Assembly: GCA_022539475.1 (NCBI GenBank)
Contig: VCMS01000248.1
Span: forward strand, 80,956-144,955
Source of the DNA: Gracilaria domingensis
Taxonomy: Eukaryota > Rhodophyta > Florideophyceae > Gracilariales > Gracilariaceae
DNA length: 64,000 nt
Direction: 5' to 3'
Part shown: one piece after another, positions 42,421-52,999 of the stretch
Layout: the number at the start of each line of letters is the position of its first letter
Position numbering within the stretch: the stretch's first letter is position 1
The notes under the pieces: generated by a model
Databases searched by the model: none
Told to the model about the DNA's origin: nothing
Seen by the model: the letters and a program-made list of their open reading frames with translations, nothing else
Position numbers and translations under genes: made by a program

Positions 42421-43767
42421 GGGGACAGGAGGAGAGAAGGATGGGAGGGATGTGAAGCCGTTTTGGGGCGAGGCGGGTGTACGAGAAGGGGGAGAGTTGT
42501 CCACCTGACTTCTACAAAATGACGTTTGCGGAGACGGAGAGAGAGGATGCGAACGCGTGATGGGCGAGAAATGGGTAAAGAGCGGGGGTGGTGTGGACTG
42601 GGAAGAAGTGATGGGATGATTGAGGTGGGATGAGTTGCGATTGGCATTGCAACATGGGAGAAAATGGAAACACAAACTAGCACGAGTGCAGTTTTGAGAG
42701 AGGGTCGCGGAAAAGAGTGAATGGGGTGGTGCGGCGAAGTAGAACTTCTACAAAAACTAGGGGACCCAAGAACTAAACTGCGCGAAATGGAATTTAATAT
42801 TCCAAAATTTCTTAATTTTTTGAGTGCCAGCCTCTGCCACCCCCTCGCGCGCCCCGAATAGCCCCAAAACTAGCTTAGTTTCCAAAGCGAACAGACTATA
42901 TTCCACTTTGCAGAACACAGACGTAGCGCCTTGTTTGACTAAGCTGCCTTTTCGGTCGTCCCCTTGTGCGAGGCGGCCCACGACAATGGCACTGTGGACA
43001 TCGTGGGCAAAAGCCACAAGTTATGCAGGCTTTTTGCTTGTGTGGGCACGAGACCATGAGATAAGGAGTTAGGGGACAAGAGATCACTCGAGCTGGCCGG
43101 AGATGATTGGAACTTGCGTCCGGAAGGACAAGCTAAGCTTTTTCAGACTAATACCCTTGATACATGAAATGAATTTCTAGACAGATCAATAATTTTGAAT
43201 AAATCTATCGATGTACTTTTTTGCTTCTTGGAGTCCAAAACTTTAGCATCTGTGAGGTTGGTTCAAGATGTTGGAGGAGGTTCTTCTCCTCGAATCATGT
43301 TCAAAATTAGTAGAATGGTCGAAAAGACACCAATAAACACTTCAGTGAAAAAAGGAACGAGATTGCTTTAAAGCGCAAATTTATAGAAACTGGATGTGTA
43401 ACATGGGGGGTGTCCGTTCTATCGCAAATTGCGTGTTAATATTATGATGACCAATGGCCATTCATTGGTTTTGTACGTGATGGACAGTATCTACCTTCCC
43501 GGCAAGGGTAATGTTGAACACAGGCTAATGTTGAACACTTAGAACATCAGGAGAGAACTCCTTTTGTAGCCTGCATTAGCCTCGCTTTAACCGAAGCCAA
43601 TTGGCCTCAGAAGCTATAGCTAGGCAAATCTCGTCATGAGTAGCTCGCTCAATGCAAAAAACGCGCCACTTTCAAACGAGAAGGTGTATGCCCACATCTT
43701 CTCCGTCATCTGGGTGTCATTCTTTGAAAGTCGCTGAGCATTTCAAACGCAAAGCGCGCCAACTACG
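42421..43767. other. No clear gene; possible transposon debris
   Basis: About 1.35 kb. A minus-strand frame 42,757-43,017 and scattered frames around 43,360-43,500 give peptides without secure family assignment. A CAAACGC/GCGTTTG-rich stretch lies before 43,768. Confidence 0.4.
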
Positions 43768-45678
43768 ATGCGAACTCTGACACTATATAAACAATGGCGC
43801 TTAAACGCAGGAAGTACCGAACAATGTACTGTGATGCGAGCTTTACAACATGGTGACCATCTCTATGCGCCGCCAAACACAGGAAAAAAAAACAGGAAAG
43901 CATTTCATCGCACTGTGCGCATTCAAAAACAGAAAGCTATAAGTCTTCTTGACGCAAAGACTCTAATTCGCAGTATTTCTCGAGCGACAAACTTATCAGT
44001 CGGCACCGTCGCAAGCATCAAGTCTTCCATGCAAGAGTGTGCGAATAAAAAAGTTCCTTACGATGACAGCGGCCACGAAATTACGCAAGGACGCCCGACA
44101 GTTCTCAGCTACCACGAGGAGCGCACTATTGTGGCAAGGCTAGAAGAAGTCGCCAATCTGTAGAGCAAACCCCTGCGACTAGCGCAATGGGGAGACCTCC
44201 ACTAGGATGTCCGAGTCCCACTCCCTAATAGGGCAGACTCAGCAGAAGAGCCCTCTGTCCGTACTCGTGTCGAGTGACAAGCCGGGTGTAAGACCGGAGA
44301 CGGTGCCTGGATATACCTACAGAGGTGAAAACAGAGAAGGAAATAGTGACCAAAAGTGGTGAGGAAACCCAGAGAAAGGGGGAAAGAAAGGGGAAAGGAA
44401 CCGAGATCCCTCCAGGCAAACCAACCCAGAGCGGAGCAAGGCCCGTGCCAACCGGCGGAAACAGGGCCGGAAGCGGAGCGACACACCACAGTGGTGCCGA
44501 AATAAACCCAATACTGGGGCGGAAACGATACCCAAACCAGGGGAAACAAACAGAAAGAATGTGCCTCACAGGGACACGCAGTGTACAAAACGGAGCAAAC
44601 AACAAACAGAAACAACAAACAAAAACAACGATAACAACAGAAATATACCTGGTAAGGGTTTCTAGGTGATCCTGAGGGGATAGTTATGCAAGAACCACAC
44701 GTGGTTACCGGCCCGAGGGGGATGTAAACCTACGAAGGTTGCATGAACTAGAACCAAGCCTTGGGTTGAAGAAGGCGGCTTCAGTTGGCCATTTACTTAG
44801 AGGCTCAAGGGTGCGATCACCCGAGCATGTATACTACTACTACAGTAACCGACAACTACGGTGCACACCTCCCGAGGTCCGTACAGGTGGACAACCCACT
44901 GTCAGGGTGCCAGATACTTCCCAGCGGGGATGGCACAAATATCTAAATGCCAGATCCACCACGTGGACTACTACAATACCTACCAATAGGTTGCAATATC
45001 CAATCCACCTAGCAAGGTTCCACAGAACACACAAGAATTCTCCCAATTATTGGGGCCAGAGTCCACATCACAATACACCTTCCCAAAGGGATTCCATCTC
45101 CTCAGAGCAAGACAAATAGTGCCCCAGTACGGGATGGCATTGCTCCACACAATCATGGGTTTGCCGTATCCAAGGAAACACTCAAAACAATTGCAGCCGA
45201 GATAGCCGGAGACGGACGCGATGGCTTTCCTGGCGGCTATCCGACCGATGATTGGGTTCGCAGTTTTAGGGCTGGTCATCGAGACCTTACGTTTAGGAAG
45301 CTGGAAAATAAGGAAGGCGCGAAAATAGCGGCAGAAGATCCAATCCATGTGGAGACTTTCGTGAACGCTCTCAGGCAATGTGAACTCTTGCAGATGCTAG
45401 TTTTTGGCGAGGGTCGTCCAGAAATTGGCAAGGGTCGTCCAGTAAATTTTTTGAAAAAATATCGAGATCAATTATTTCAAAATTTGGAGATAATTGCTTG
45501 GGTCGTCCAGAATCGCTGTGCAGTAAATACTGGTGGGTTTTCCACTCATGCTAGTTCTTTAGTCGAGGGCTACCTGAACGGTATTTCGCGAAGTCTAGGT
45601 TCAGTTTCCATTAAGGTGCACATTACACGATACCTTCTGCGGAATGATACCCTGCCACGCATGGAATACTGGTGCTAG
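43768..45678 (+). pseudogene. pogo/Tigger-type transposase relic interrupted by ~0.95 kb
   Basis: Two pieces of one DNA-binding region. Piece 1 (43,768-44,160) has a helix-turn-helix (LIRSISRATNLSVGTVASIK) followed by GRPTVLSYHEERTIVARLEE, typical of the N-terminus of pogo/Tigger transposases. Piece 2 (open from about 45,100, to 45,678) has the CENP-B-type second helix-turn-helix (GFAVSKETLKTIAAEIAGDG, then YPTDDWVRSFRAGHRDLTFR and NKEGAKIAAE). The catalytic DDE core is missing. Between them is about 0.95 kb of purine-rich non-coding DNA, either a later insertion or, less likely, an intron (a GT at 44,160 and AG near 45,120 are possible borders). This is a dead older element inside E1. Confidence 0.6.
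44163..45110. repeat. Insertion inside the pogo-type relic, origin unknown
   Basis: Non-coding, AG-rich (44,325-44,420 and the CAAACAACAAACAGAAAC-type stretch near 44,600-44,640), then a segment with tRNA-box-B-like GGGTGCGATCACCC at about 44,808. A SINE or retroelement 5' region is possible, but no target duplication, poly-A tail or reverse transcriptase is seen. Confidence 0.35.
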
Positions 45679-45809
45679 TACAGATGATGCCCATTATGAA
45701 ATCATACCGTTTTATTCGTATCTATTCTTCTATCGACCGCTTTTGCTAACCACTACTTCGCTATATTACATGTACCATTTCCCCATGATGGAGCGGGTGT
45801 AGGCGCAAT

Positions 45810-45960
45810 CTGCGGCAGATGCCGCAGACTGCACCTCCACCATAGTGCTGTATCGGTAGAACAAATACGCAATCCGAGAGGATGATGCGCGAAGCGCCTC
45901 ATCCTCTCCGTTCCTCATGTAGGGAACCATGCCCAGATGCATGGTTCCCTACTTGAGGAA
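45810..45960. repeat. Cluster of three hairpins
   Basis: Three consecutive inverted repeats: CTGCGGCA/TGCCGCAG at 45,810-45,827; 15-base arms at 45,876-45,908 with one mismatch; and 22-base arms at 45,911-45,960 with one mismatch and a 6-base loop. Clustering of hairpins suggests a foldback element end or a structured transcript. Confidence 0.7.
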
Positions 45961-46002
45961 CCTGCACCTGCAACTCGTGAGCTACGTCCGCATCAAAAGT
46001 CA

Positions 46003-46517
46003 TTTACCTGTATGCGCAAGCAGAAAGTATCCATAAGTTAGTCAATGCTCCGTTGGATACATTTGAAATGCGATGGAACGTACCATTGATAAAACAAAAC
46101 AGAAACGTTGCGCTAGAAAAGTCGAGAGACCTAGTAACTCGCAAAGGGAAGAAGAAGAAGGAAAGAGATCGGTTAGATTACCAGCCCACCATCATCGTAA
46201 AGCGCGAAAGGTGTCGAAACGAGAACTCACAAGCAAGGACACCAAGAATGCCTATGCAGCAAACATACCGCAAGATGCTATAAACGAGAGAGCAGCTTAT
46301 GTCCCAACCAAGCACCAGAATCGCCTATCCCGAACAGTCAGACATCGATCTTGAGAGACGAAATGAAATTGGTCGTTTACCTGTATACGCAAGCAGAAAG
46401 TATCCATAAGTTAGTCAATGCTCCGTTGGATACATTTGAAATGCGATGGAACGTACCATTGATAGAGCAAAACAGAAACGTTGCGCTAGAAAAGTCGAGG
46501 GACCTAGTAGCTCGCAA
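46003..46517 (+). repeat. ~142-base direct repeat, two copies 373 bases apart
   Basis: 46,003-46,144 and 46,376-46,517 differ at only about six positions. They flank a Lys/Arg-rich open stretch (46,160-46,350). The arrangement could be a small LTR-like relic or an internal duplication. No polymerase or integrase is present between them. Confidence 0.75.
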
Positions 46518-47175
46518 GAGTAACCCAAAGCCGTTTTCTTGCCGTTTACATGTCGCAGAGCGCGAAGAGACGTGGTGAGGATTGGTTAGTTTAGAACAAA
46601 GATACGTAGAAGGATATGGAAGCACGTACGAAAACACTGCAGGGAAAGACTGCACGGAATTACGGATGCGGATGATGTCCGCTTTATGGAGGCGTCCATT
46701 AGGCGGACATGAAGCGTACTTCATTTTCTTCCCCGCACTCTACTTCGTAGCGAGTGCGAGGGCGGAGAAAGGTACGACGTAGCGCCGCTCCTGATCTGTG
46801 CCATCTACATCTTCGCGTTCTACTCCGGCGGAGTAGAACGCGCGTCGGTAACGGTAGGTCGGACGCCGGAGGCGCGGCTGCGGCGGCGGAGGGAAGAGAT
46901 TTATTTTTCTGTGCGAGATTGGACAGGTGTACAGCGTACAACGTTGCGAAACCACAGGTTTATAACCAGCGGTAGATAATACGAGAAGTACACCCTTGTG
47001 TTGAGGTCGACGTGTACCTACGTTCCTTTTCGAACGAAAGCACGTGATTTAAACTCAAAATATATTCTCCGTTCTCAGCTTGACGTCGATCTTGACTGTC
47101 GCTCGACCTCCTTTTCCCTTTGGACGACCTTTCTTTGCAGTCTTTGTCGTCGTTTCTCGTTCATTTCTTCTTCCC

Positions 47176-50100
47176 ATGGTCTACTACTGTACACATAAGA
47201 AGCGTGGGTGCCCCTTCGTTACTCGTCGAGGAGTCTTATCTCTTCAACAGCATGTCAACCATTGCCCGTTTCGTCTGAAAGCAGCGCTGGAAGACGACAA
47301 TAGGCGGCCCATTCGGAGAAGCAAGCTTCTCAAGCTTTCCGCGCCCGCGCCCGCATCTTCCGAAACGGTCACTGCCCCTTGTCGCCTTCCCGAGCCTCCG
47401 GTGTCCGAGGACATCTTCGACCCCACTCCGTGCGCCCCTCCCACTCCGGACACTTCGCATTGTGTTTCTCCTTCCCCGGGTCCCGCGTCATTAGAGCGAG
47501 AACACAGAAGCAGTTCCCGTCCAGTGCCTTCTGAGGAGACCCTCGGTGATTTGCATATGGATTATCTCACGGTTTGTCTGGCTTCAGTAGCTTCCAACCT
47601 TGGTCATCGTGAGGCAGACGAGCTAATTGGGCTACTTTGGGACCCGCGATTCTCGCAAATTCGATTCAACGAGACCATAACAAGTTTCAAGCGCTGTACA
47701 GAACTGAAGAACGCCATTTTCGAACGATACGCCTCAAAGGACGGTTTCAATCCAAGAACTGTCTCGCCAGAAGGATGTAAGTTCAGCGCCACCCTCTACA
47801 CGAGAGACCCCGTTCAGACACTTGTGAAACACCTCCAGTTGGCTAACAACGAAAACACATTCTTCCACCCTATACCTCAGACCCACCCTACGAAAATATC
47901 TCACCCCATGTCCGGCTCTCTCGCAAGAGACGCCACCTCAAAACTTAAGGAAATGGTCATGGGCTCTTTGGATAGTAGAATAGTGTGGTACTCCCAAGAA
48001 ATAAGTTACAGTGAATCTTTCGTAGGTCTTCTGCAGGTATACACCGATAAGTCTTCAACAACTCTAAAGCAAACATCGGTTACCGCCTATCCTCTTCACC
48101 TCATATTTCTCAACTTCTCCGACGAGCTTCGCCGTAAGTGTATCCGTGATGACCTCACAGTAGTGGCATACTTCCCTACCACACTGATCGAGGTTTCCGC
48201 ATCCGAAGCAGACGCAATGCCATTCGTTTCTAGCAAGTCTCTACGCGAGTCCAGGATGCAAATCCTTCAAGAATCTCTTCGTCAAGTCCTGGAGCCCATT
48301 CTAAATCTCACGCAGAAAGGTTTTCAGTTCATCGCCGAAGACAAACTAAGTCGAGTGTGCTATCCTCTGCTCGCAAGTTATTGTGCCGATATTTTTGAGG
48401 CTAAGGACATTCTGTCCATTCTTCATGGGACCAAAACGAAAAGCCCGTGTCATAGATGCAAAGCCCCTCGCTCATCTTTATGCAGTCCTATTCCCACCTC
48501 ATTCAACGGACGTTCTCAAAAGCACACGAAAAGCATCCGAAAGACATACACAGCTATCTTGCGACATGCACAAAAAGACGAGGCGGAAAGACGTCCACGT
48601 CGTGCGAAGGAGAGGAGATCTCAAGCGGATACTCTGATGCGTTCAAATTCCATATCTCTCATTCCTTCGTTCCTCGAAACTTCCGTAAGCCTTGGAATGA
48701 TCCCGGGATTGTCTCCATACAGTCTGTTCTCATTCGAACCATTACACAACTTGCCTCTCGGCATCTCAAAGCTGATAAAAACGGCGACAATCGAGAGACT
48801 GCAGTCAGACACCCTGTGCACCACAATAGGAACATCTGCATCGCGTTCATTTCGAACGATACGCACCCAACTTTTCAACCATGCAAACGCAATTCTAGCT
48901 GCCATAGAACGCGAATCTCCTGCCAAAGGTTTACATATCGATTTCTCCACGCAGGAGAAAGGCAAATCTTTGAATGGTATCTTCACGAAAGACGGTCTCC
49001 GTGGAATGCTGGAGGCCAAAAACTACAAAGCACTTGACATGGTCTTCCCTTTCAAAGCAGCATTCTTTGACATATGCTGTGGAGAACACGACGTTGACCC
49101 AATCACAACCGTTTTCTCTCAGTACTCGGACTTGCTTTCGACCTTATTCAGATACAATCGTGACCCGTATTGGACTGAAAGCTCTCTCCTGTGTCTTAGT
49201 TCGGAGATTGAAGCCTTCAAGCGTTCCGCAACAAAACCTCTGGCGGATTTTTATCCCTCCAGACTGAGAAATCTGAAGTTTCATCTTCTCGATCATCTCG
49301 TGGACGATATTCGCCGTCTGGGAAGTATCAAGTACTACGACGCAGGCATATACGAACATGAACACCTGCTATTTAAGAGACACTACAAAAAGACGTCCAG
49401 AAGAACAGCAACGGCTGTGGAGGAGACTATTCGCTCCATTGAGCATGGACATGTTAGAAAGCAATGGAATGGCAATACTCCTTACCAGCGTAATCCAGGT
49501 TTACGAGGAACTTCCACACACCTTCCTCGGTTTGCAATGAGAGGGCGTTCTTTCACTTTACGAGCTCTTCAACATTGTGTTTCAAGTATGTCCAGTTCAA
49601 AAACATGGACTGCTGTTAGAGAGATGTTCTCAAGTACGGACACAAGGTCGATTCTTGACCAAATTGGTGAACAGGCCCTTCCTCCTTTCCTCAGTCTCGT
49701 GAAAGAAACACTGGATGAGCACTCTATTATATACTTCCCAGAAAAGACAAGGATAACTCTGGTGAATTCTGCCCTCGTGAAAGGCGGTTTCGTTCCGACT
49801 CTTGAACACTTCGATTCGTCTTCTAAGGCACTTAAGCTGGGACGACCCAAATACCCCATCATCCAACGTGTCTTCGCTTCTCCAGCATTTGGTCCCAGTA
49901 GAAAGCCAAAGTTTTCCACTGTATTAGTAAGCGGAGAAGATTCAGAGACTTGGGTTGCCCAGGTAGTCGCTCTGATTCGAATATCTCTCCTTGATTCTGC
50001 ATTTACCGCACCAGAGGTGGCATTCGTCCAGTATTTCGAGGTTTTACCCCCCGCAACAAACATCGACCATATATTGAAATGCATATCTTTACGGTGGGCT

Positions 50101-50355
50101 ACAAACGATGAAAAGAACCACACTCTTCCGTTCCCTCGTCATTCCAAAGCGGAGACTATCGTAGAGTTAACTCCTTGGTATGGGATGGTTCCGGCTTCTG
50201 CGCTACAGGGAACTGTCCATGTTGTTCGATCAAACTACCCTGCTCCACCTTTTTGTCCTCCACTTCAATGGTTTCAACACCGATTCTACATCAATCGATT
50301 CTATCATGATTCAGATGAAGGACCAACTGAGCACGTTGATCTTGTACAGCTTTAA
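47176..50355 (+). CDS. Plavaka-type (CACTA-related) transposase
   Basis: 1,059 residues from ATG 47,176 (a TTG 32 codons upstream is ignored). Begins with a C2H2-like zinc finger (YYCTHKKRGCPF ... LQQHVNHCPF). The RNase-H-fold core has VYTDKSSTTLKQTSVTAYPL, carrying the first catalytic Asp. It continues with LHLIFLNFSDELRRKC and the diagnostic YPLLASYCADIFEA plus CHRCKAP region, which match Plavaka transposases of fungal CACTA-like elements. Further on is FEPLHNLPLGISKLIK, equivalent to the family's xxLHQ...G block. The frame is fully open, so the protein may still be active. Its stop overlaps the stop of the convergent gene within TTTAAA at 50,351-50,356. Assigning E1 mobility to it is reasonable but unproven. 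Confidence 0.8.
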   Translation: MVYYCTHKKRGCPFVTRRGVLSLQQHVNHCPFRLKAALEDDNRRPIRRSKLLKLSAPAPASSETVTAPCRLPEPPVSEDIFDPTPCAPPTPDTSHCVSPSPGPASLEREHRSSSRPVPSEETLGDLHMDYLTVCLASVASNLGHREADELIGLLWDPRFSQIRFNETITSFKRCTELKNAIFERYASKDGFNPRTVSPEGCKFSATLYTRDPVQTLVKHLQLANNENTFFHPIPQTHPTKISHPMSGSLARDATSKLKEMVMGSLDSRIVWYSQEISYSESFVGLLQVYTDKSSTTLKQTSVTAYPLHLIFLNFSDELRRKCIRDDLTVVAYFPTTLIEVSASEADAMPFVSSKSLRESRMQILQESLRQVLEPILNLTQKGFQFIAEDKLSRVCYPLLASYCADIFEAKDILSILHGTKTKSPCHRCKAPRSSLCSPIPTSFNGRSQKHTKSIRKTYTAILRHAQKDEAERRPRRAKERRSQADTLMRSNSISLIPSFLETSVSLGMIPGLSPYSLFSFEPLHNLPLGISKLIKTATIERLQSDTLCTTIGTSASRSFRTIRTQLFNHANAILAAIERESPAKGLHIDFSTQEKGKSLNGIFTKDGLRGMLEAKNYKALDMVFPFKAAFFDICCGEHDVDPITTVFSQYSDLLSTLFRYNRDPYWTESSLLCLSSEIEAFKRSATKPLADFYPSRLRNLKFHLLDHLVDDIRRLGSIKYYDAGIYEHEHLLFKRHYKKTSRRTATAVEETIRSIEHGHVRKQWNGNTPYQRNPGLRGTSTHLPRFAMRGRSFTLRALQHCVSSMSSSKTWTAVREMFSSTDTRSILDQIGEQALPPFLSLVKETLDEHSIIYFPEKTRITLVNSALVKGGFVPTLEHFDSSSKALKLGRPKYPIIQRVFASPAFGPSRKPKFSTVLVSGEDSETWVAQVVALIRISLLDSAFTAPEVAFVQYFEVLPPATNIDHILKCISLRWATNDEKNHTLPFPRHSKAETIVELTPWYGMVPASALQGTVHVVRSNYPAPPFCPPLQWFQHRFYINRFYHDSDEGPTEHVDLVQL

Positions 50356-52748
50356 ACATTAAGGGCTCCATCCTCTACATGTTCACCTTGTGGTGCCTTT
50401 TCTTGTGATCCTGTGCTACTTCCGAAATCGTTCATGTCCATTTCCTTTAACTCCATATCCCCTTCCTCGCATTCACCAACGAAACAATCGCTAATAGACC
50501 CCAATCTTCGGCTCACACTGTCAATAATAAATTGTTCTTTCACAGTGAGGTAAATTCTTCCGTTCGACGGCATTCGTTATCCAAATGTAGCCTCTCTCAT
50601 GTCATTACCAAGAACCTTAGTCCAGTCTTCCGTTGTCGTTCCAAAATTATGAAACTCGCTAGAATTGGTCCTCAAGACACATTGCCTATCATCCCCCAGA
50701 CCATTCTTTAAACACAGAGGTAGCAGTTGGGCAAACTTCTTTGTAACCAGTTTCTGTCTCTGGCCACCCCTTGACACATCCGTACTTAGAAGGCTCACAA
50801 CCGTCAACATCCAAGCGTCCAAACGTGCGAGCAACAGTATTGTGCCATCTAAAAAGGTGCCCGTATCCTTGTCTTCCACATCATACCTACTAAACTCCTT
50901 CAGTACTTGTAGCCCGACACGGTTTCGGAAGAACAAGTCTTGATCTTCCGTCGGCATATCCTCGACATTGTTCGCATTGGAGTACTTTAGACGAACAAAT
51001 GGGGCTTTTCTCCACCATGAAGTGTTCGGTACACCATTTTCGTCAAGACGCAGTATGTTCTCCTGCGCTTCCTTCAACTGCATTGTGAGTTCGTCAGCAT
51101 TCTATTCTACCAGCTTTGTTCCTCTCCAAATCAGATCGTACCCCAGGAGCAGAAATAGTTTATCCCTCGTATTTCTCTTACGAACACCCACGACGTCACT
51201 CATGGTCTGCCGCATTCTCTGTCTAAGGCACATATCTGCACAAAGTTCCAGTATACACCTGTCGGTAAGAGATGCTTTTCTAATACCTTCCCAGCTCAAC
51301 TCCTTCAACTCGCTTTCAACCATTTTCTTCAGCAAAGCATCTGGCCCCCCCTCTACCGATGGTGTGAACATGCCAAAACTGCCCAAGAGCTCCACGGCGT
51401 TGTTAGGAACCATGTATGAACCACCTTCCTCCGGCTCAATAAGCCCTTCCCCACTCTCAGTTGCGTCTTCCACCTTCTCGGCACGGTTACCCCAATTTCG
51501 GGTGAGCGACTCACCTTCGAGCCATAGCTCACTTGTTTCTCTCCTTGCCCACGTCAGCATGTTGTGATACACTGCTCGAACAACCCCTCGAAACTCGTCT
51601 CACACCTCAATTTTATGCTTCTTTCGAACTGTCTGCCCAGGTTCACCAGCACGTGTACTCCTATTTCCCTCCTGTTTCAGTGCCCCTCTTAGCCCTTCAA
51701 TGACTAGATCCTTCTCTTCAAGCCTCTTTTTCAAAGCCGTACTCTGCTGTTGGGCGACCTTCACTAGAATTCCCCGAACCATCAAGTCCTCTTGTAGCGT
51801 CTTAACCTTTTCTTTCAAGCAATTCAGTTCATTTAAAAGATCAAGTCTGATCATAGAGGTTGAATTCACACCAGTGTGGATATCTTCCGGTATTTCCCTA
51901 CCCTCTTCGGCGACAGGCCCCGGTAATGACGCAGGATTCGGTGTTATTTCGTTATCGGAACTATCCTCATGTGCCATACCCTTAGACACGAGAGGCTGCA
52001 GGCGTTCTGTGTCCACCCTTCGCACGGCTCCGAGCTCCAACTCCCGTGTCTGTCCTCCTCCATGGCATCGTATATCAGATGAATTGGGCCTCGTACGAGC
52101 TGCAACGGCCCCCGTTCTGGAAAGAGGGGAAGGTCGAGGAGTAACTCGTCTATCAGTTGTCTCTCGATTTATTATTGTCTTTCTCCCTTGTCCGGACCCA
52201 TTGCAAGGCATGATACGATTCATAGCGGCCCCAGTTCTAGAAGACAGGAATGGACGTGACGATCTTAATATAATAGGGCTCTCACGACTTCTCGTCATTG
52301 TCCCTTGTTGTCCAGATCCACTGGGCGGCGTAACCCGCGCCCCAGTAGCTCCGGTCTTCGATATCGGCCGGGGACATGAAGGTTTTGGTGTCATACGAAC
52401 CTCTTCAGTTCCAGTTGTCATGCACTCCTGTCCTGACCCGCTGGGCCGAGTTACCTCATCTTCTTGAGGAGCAGAGACAGATGCACGATTTGCATTATCG
52501 GCAGTTGACGGCACGACATCGTTCGCTGATCCACGAATTCTTGACGCAATCCCGGAAGACGCTCCGCTGCGAGATGGGAGAGAGAGTACTGTAGAAGGAC
52601 GCCCACTGACTCTCTCCTTCGTCGAGGACGACTTCCGTTTAGGAAGTGCGGTGCTTGTAGCCTGATTCGTATCATCCGATGCTCTTCTCTTCTTCTGTCC
52701 ACTCTTGTTCCGCTGCGTACTATTTCGCTTTCTCGGCGTTATACCCAT
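50352..52748 (-). pseudogene. Coiled-coil accessory protein with three in-frame stops
   Basis: One continuous reading frame of 799 codons from ATG 52,748, interrupted by TGA (51,600-51,602), TAG (51,102-51,104) and TAA (50,577-50,579), with no frameshift. Residues 1-250 are basic and Ser/Arg/Pro-rich with a recurring motif (GSGQ spaced about 45 residues: SRPSGSGQE, PPSGSGQQ, PCNGSGQG). A coiled coil (LNELNCLKEKVKTLQEDL) lies at about 300-365. The C-terminal half looks globular and unrecognised, with CILELCADMCLRQRMRQTM and FLDGTILLLARLDAWM. Two of the three stops could come from one C-to-T change (CGA to TGA, CAA to TAA). Position beside the methyltransferase and shared orientation suggest an accessory or DNA-binding partner. 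Confidence 0.6.
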
Positions 52749-52999
52749 GTTGTGGAGATAAACAGGGTAATGAAACGAAATTGTTGGGGAGCGGGGGAGG
52801 GGGTGGGGGGGGGGGGTGCATGGTTCAGATATTCCGGGAGACTCCGCAGTTCCTGCTTTTTAGGAATTTGAGGTGCCCAATGGGTCGCAAATATCGCCGT
52901 TACAGATGAAGAGCTCCAGTGTACATGTACAACAACGCGTATTGCAGGCAGCTGCAACACTCACAAGCATATTTACTTTCTATTCGGTACTGAACTCAT

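Larger units (their letters stand above)
45679..47175. other. Repeat-rich region upstream of the transposase
   Basis: Holds the hairpin cluster, the direct repeats, and a perfect 29-base palindrome at 46,814-46,842 (CGCGTTCTACTCCG, G, then its complement) about 330 bases before the transposase start. The segment 46,690-46,975 is GC-rich and probably includes the transposase promoter or the left end of a nested Plavaka element. No TATA motif is obvious. Confidence 0.5.

Noticed and set aside
41779-42683. Long minus-strand Pro/Ser/His-rich frames (298 and 217 codons)
   Set aside because: They are the complement of a purine-rich coiled-coil gene and have low-complexity composition.
44790-44830. 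tRNA-like T-arm (GGGTGCGATCACCC) suggesting a tRNA gene or SINE
   Set aside because: The stem and loop sizes do not fit a tRNA, and no acceptor or anticodon stem can be folded around it.
46160-46350. Lys/Arg-rich frame between the direct repeats as a nucleocapsid-like protein
   Set aside because: No zinc knuckle, protease or polymerase is present; the composition alone is not evidence.
46998-47175. N-terminal extension of the transposase from a TTG at 47,080
   Set aside because: ATG 47,176 immediately precedes the zinc finger and is the expected start.
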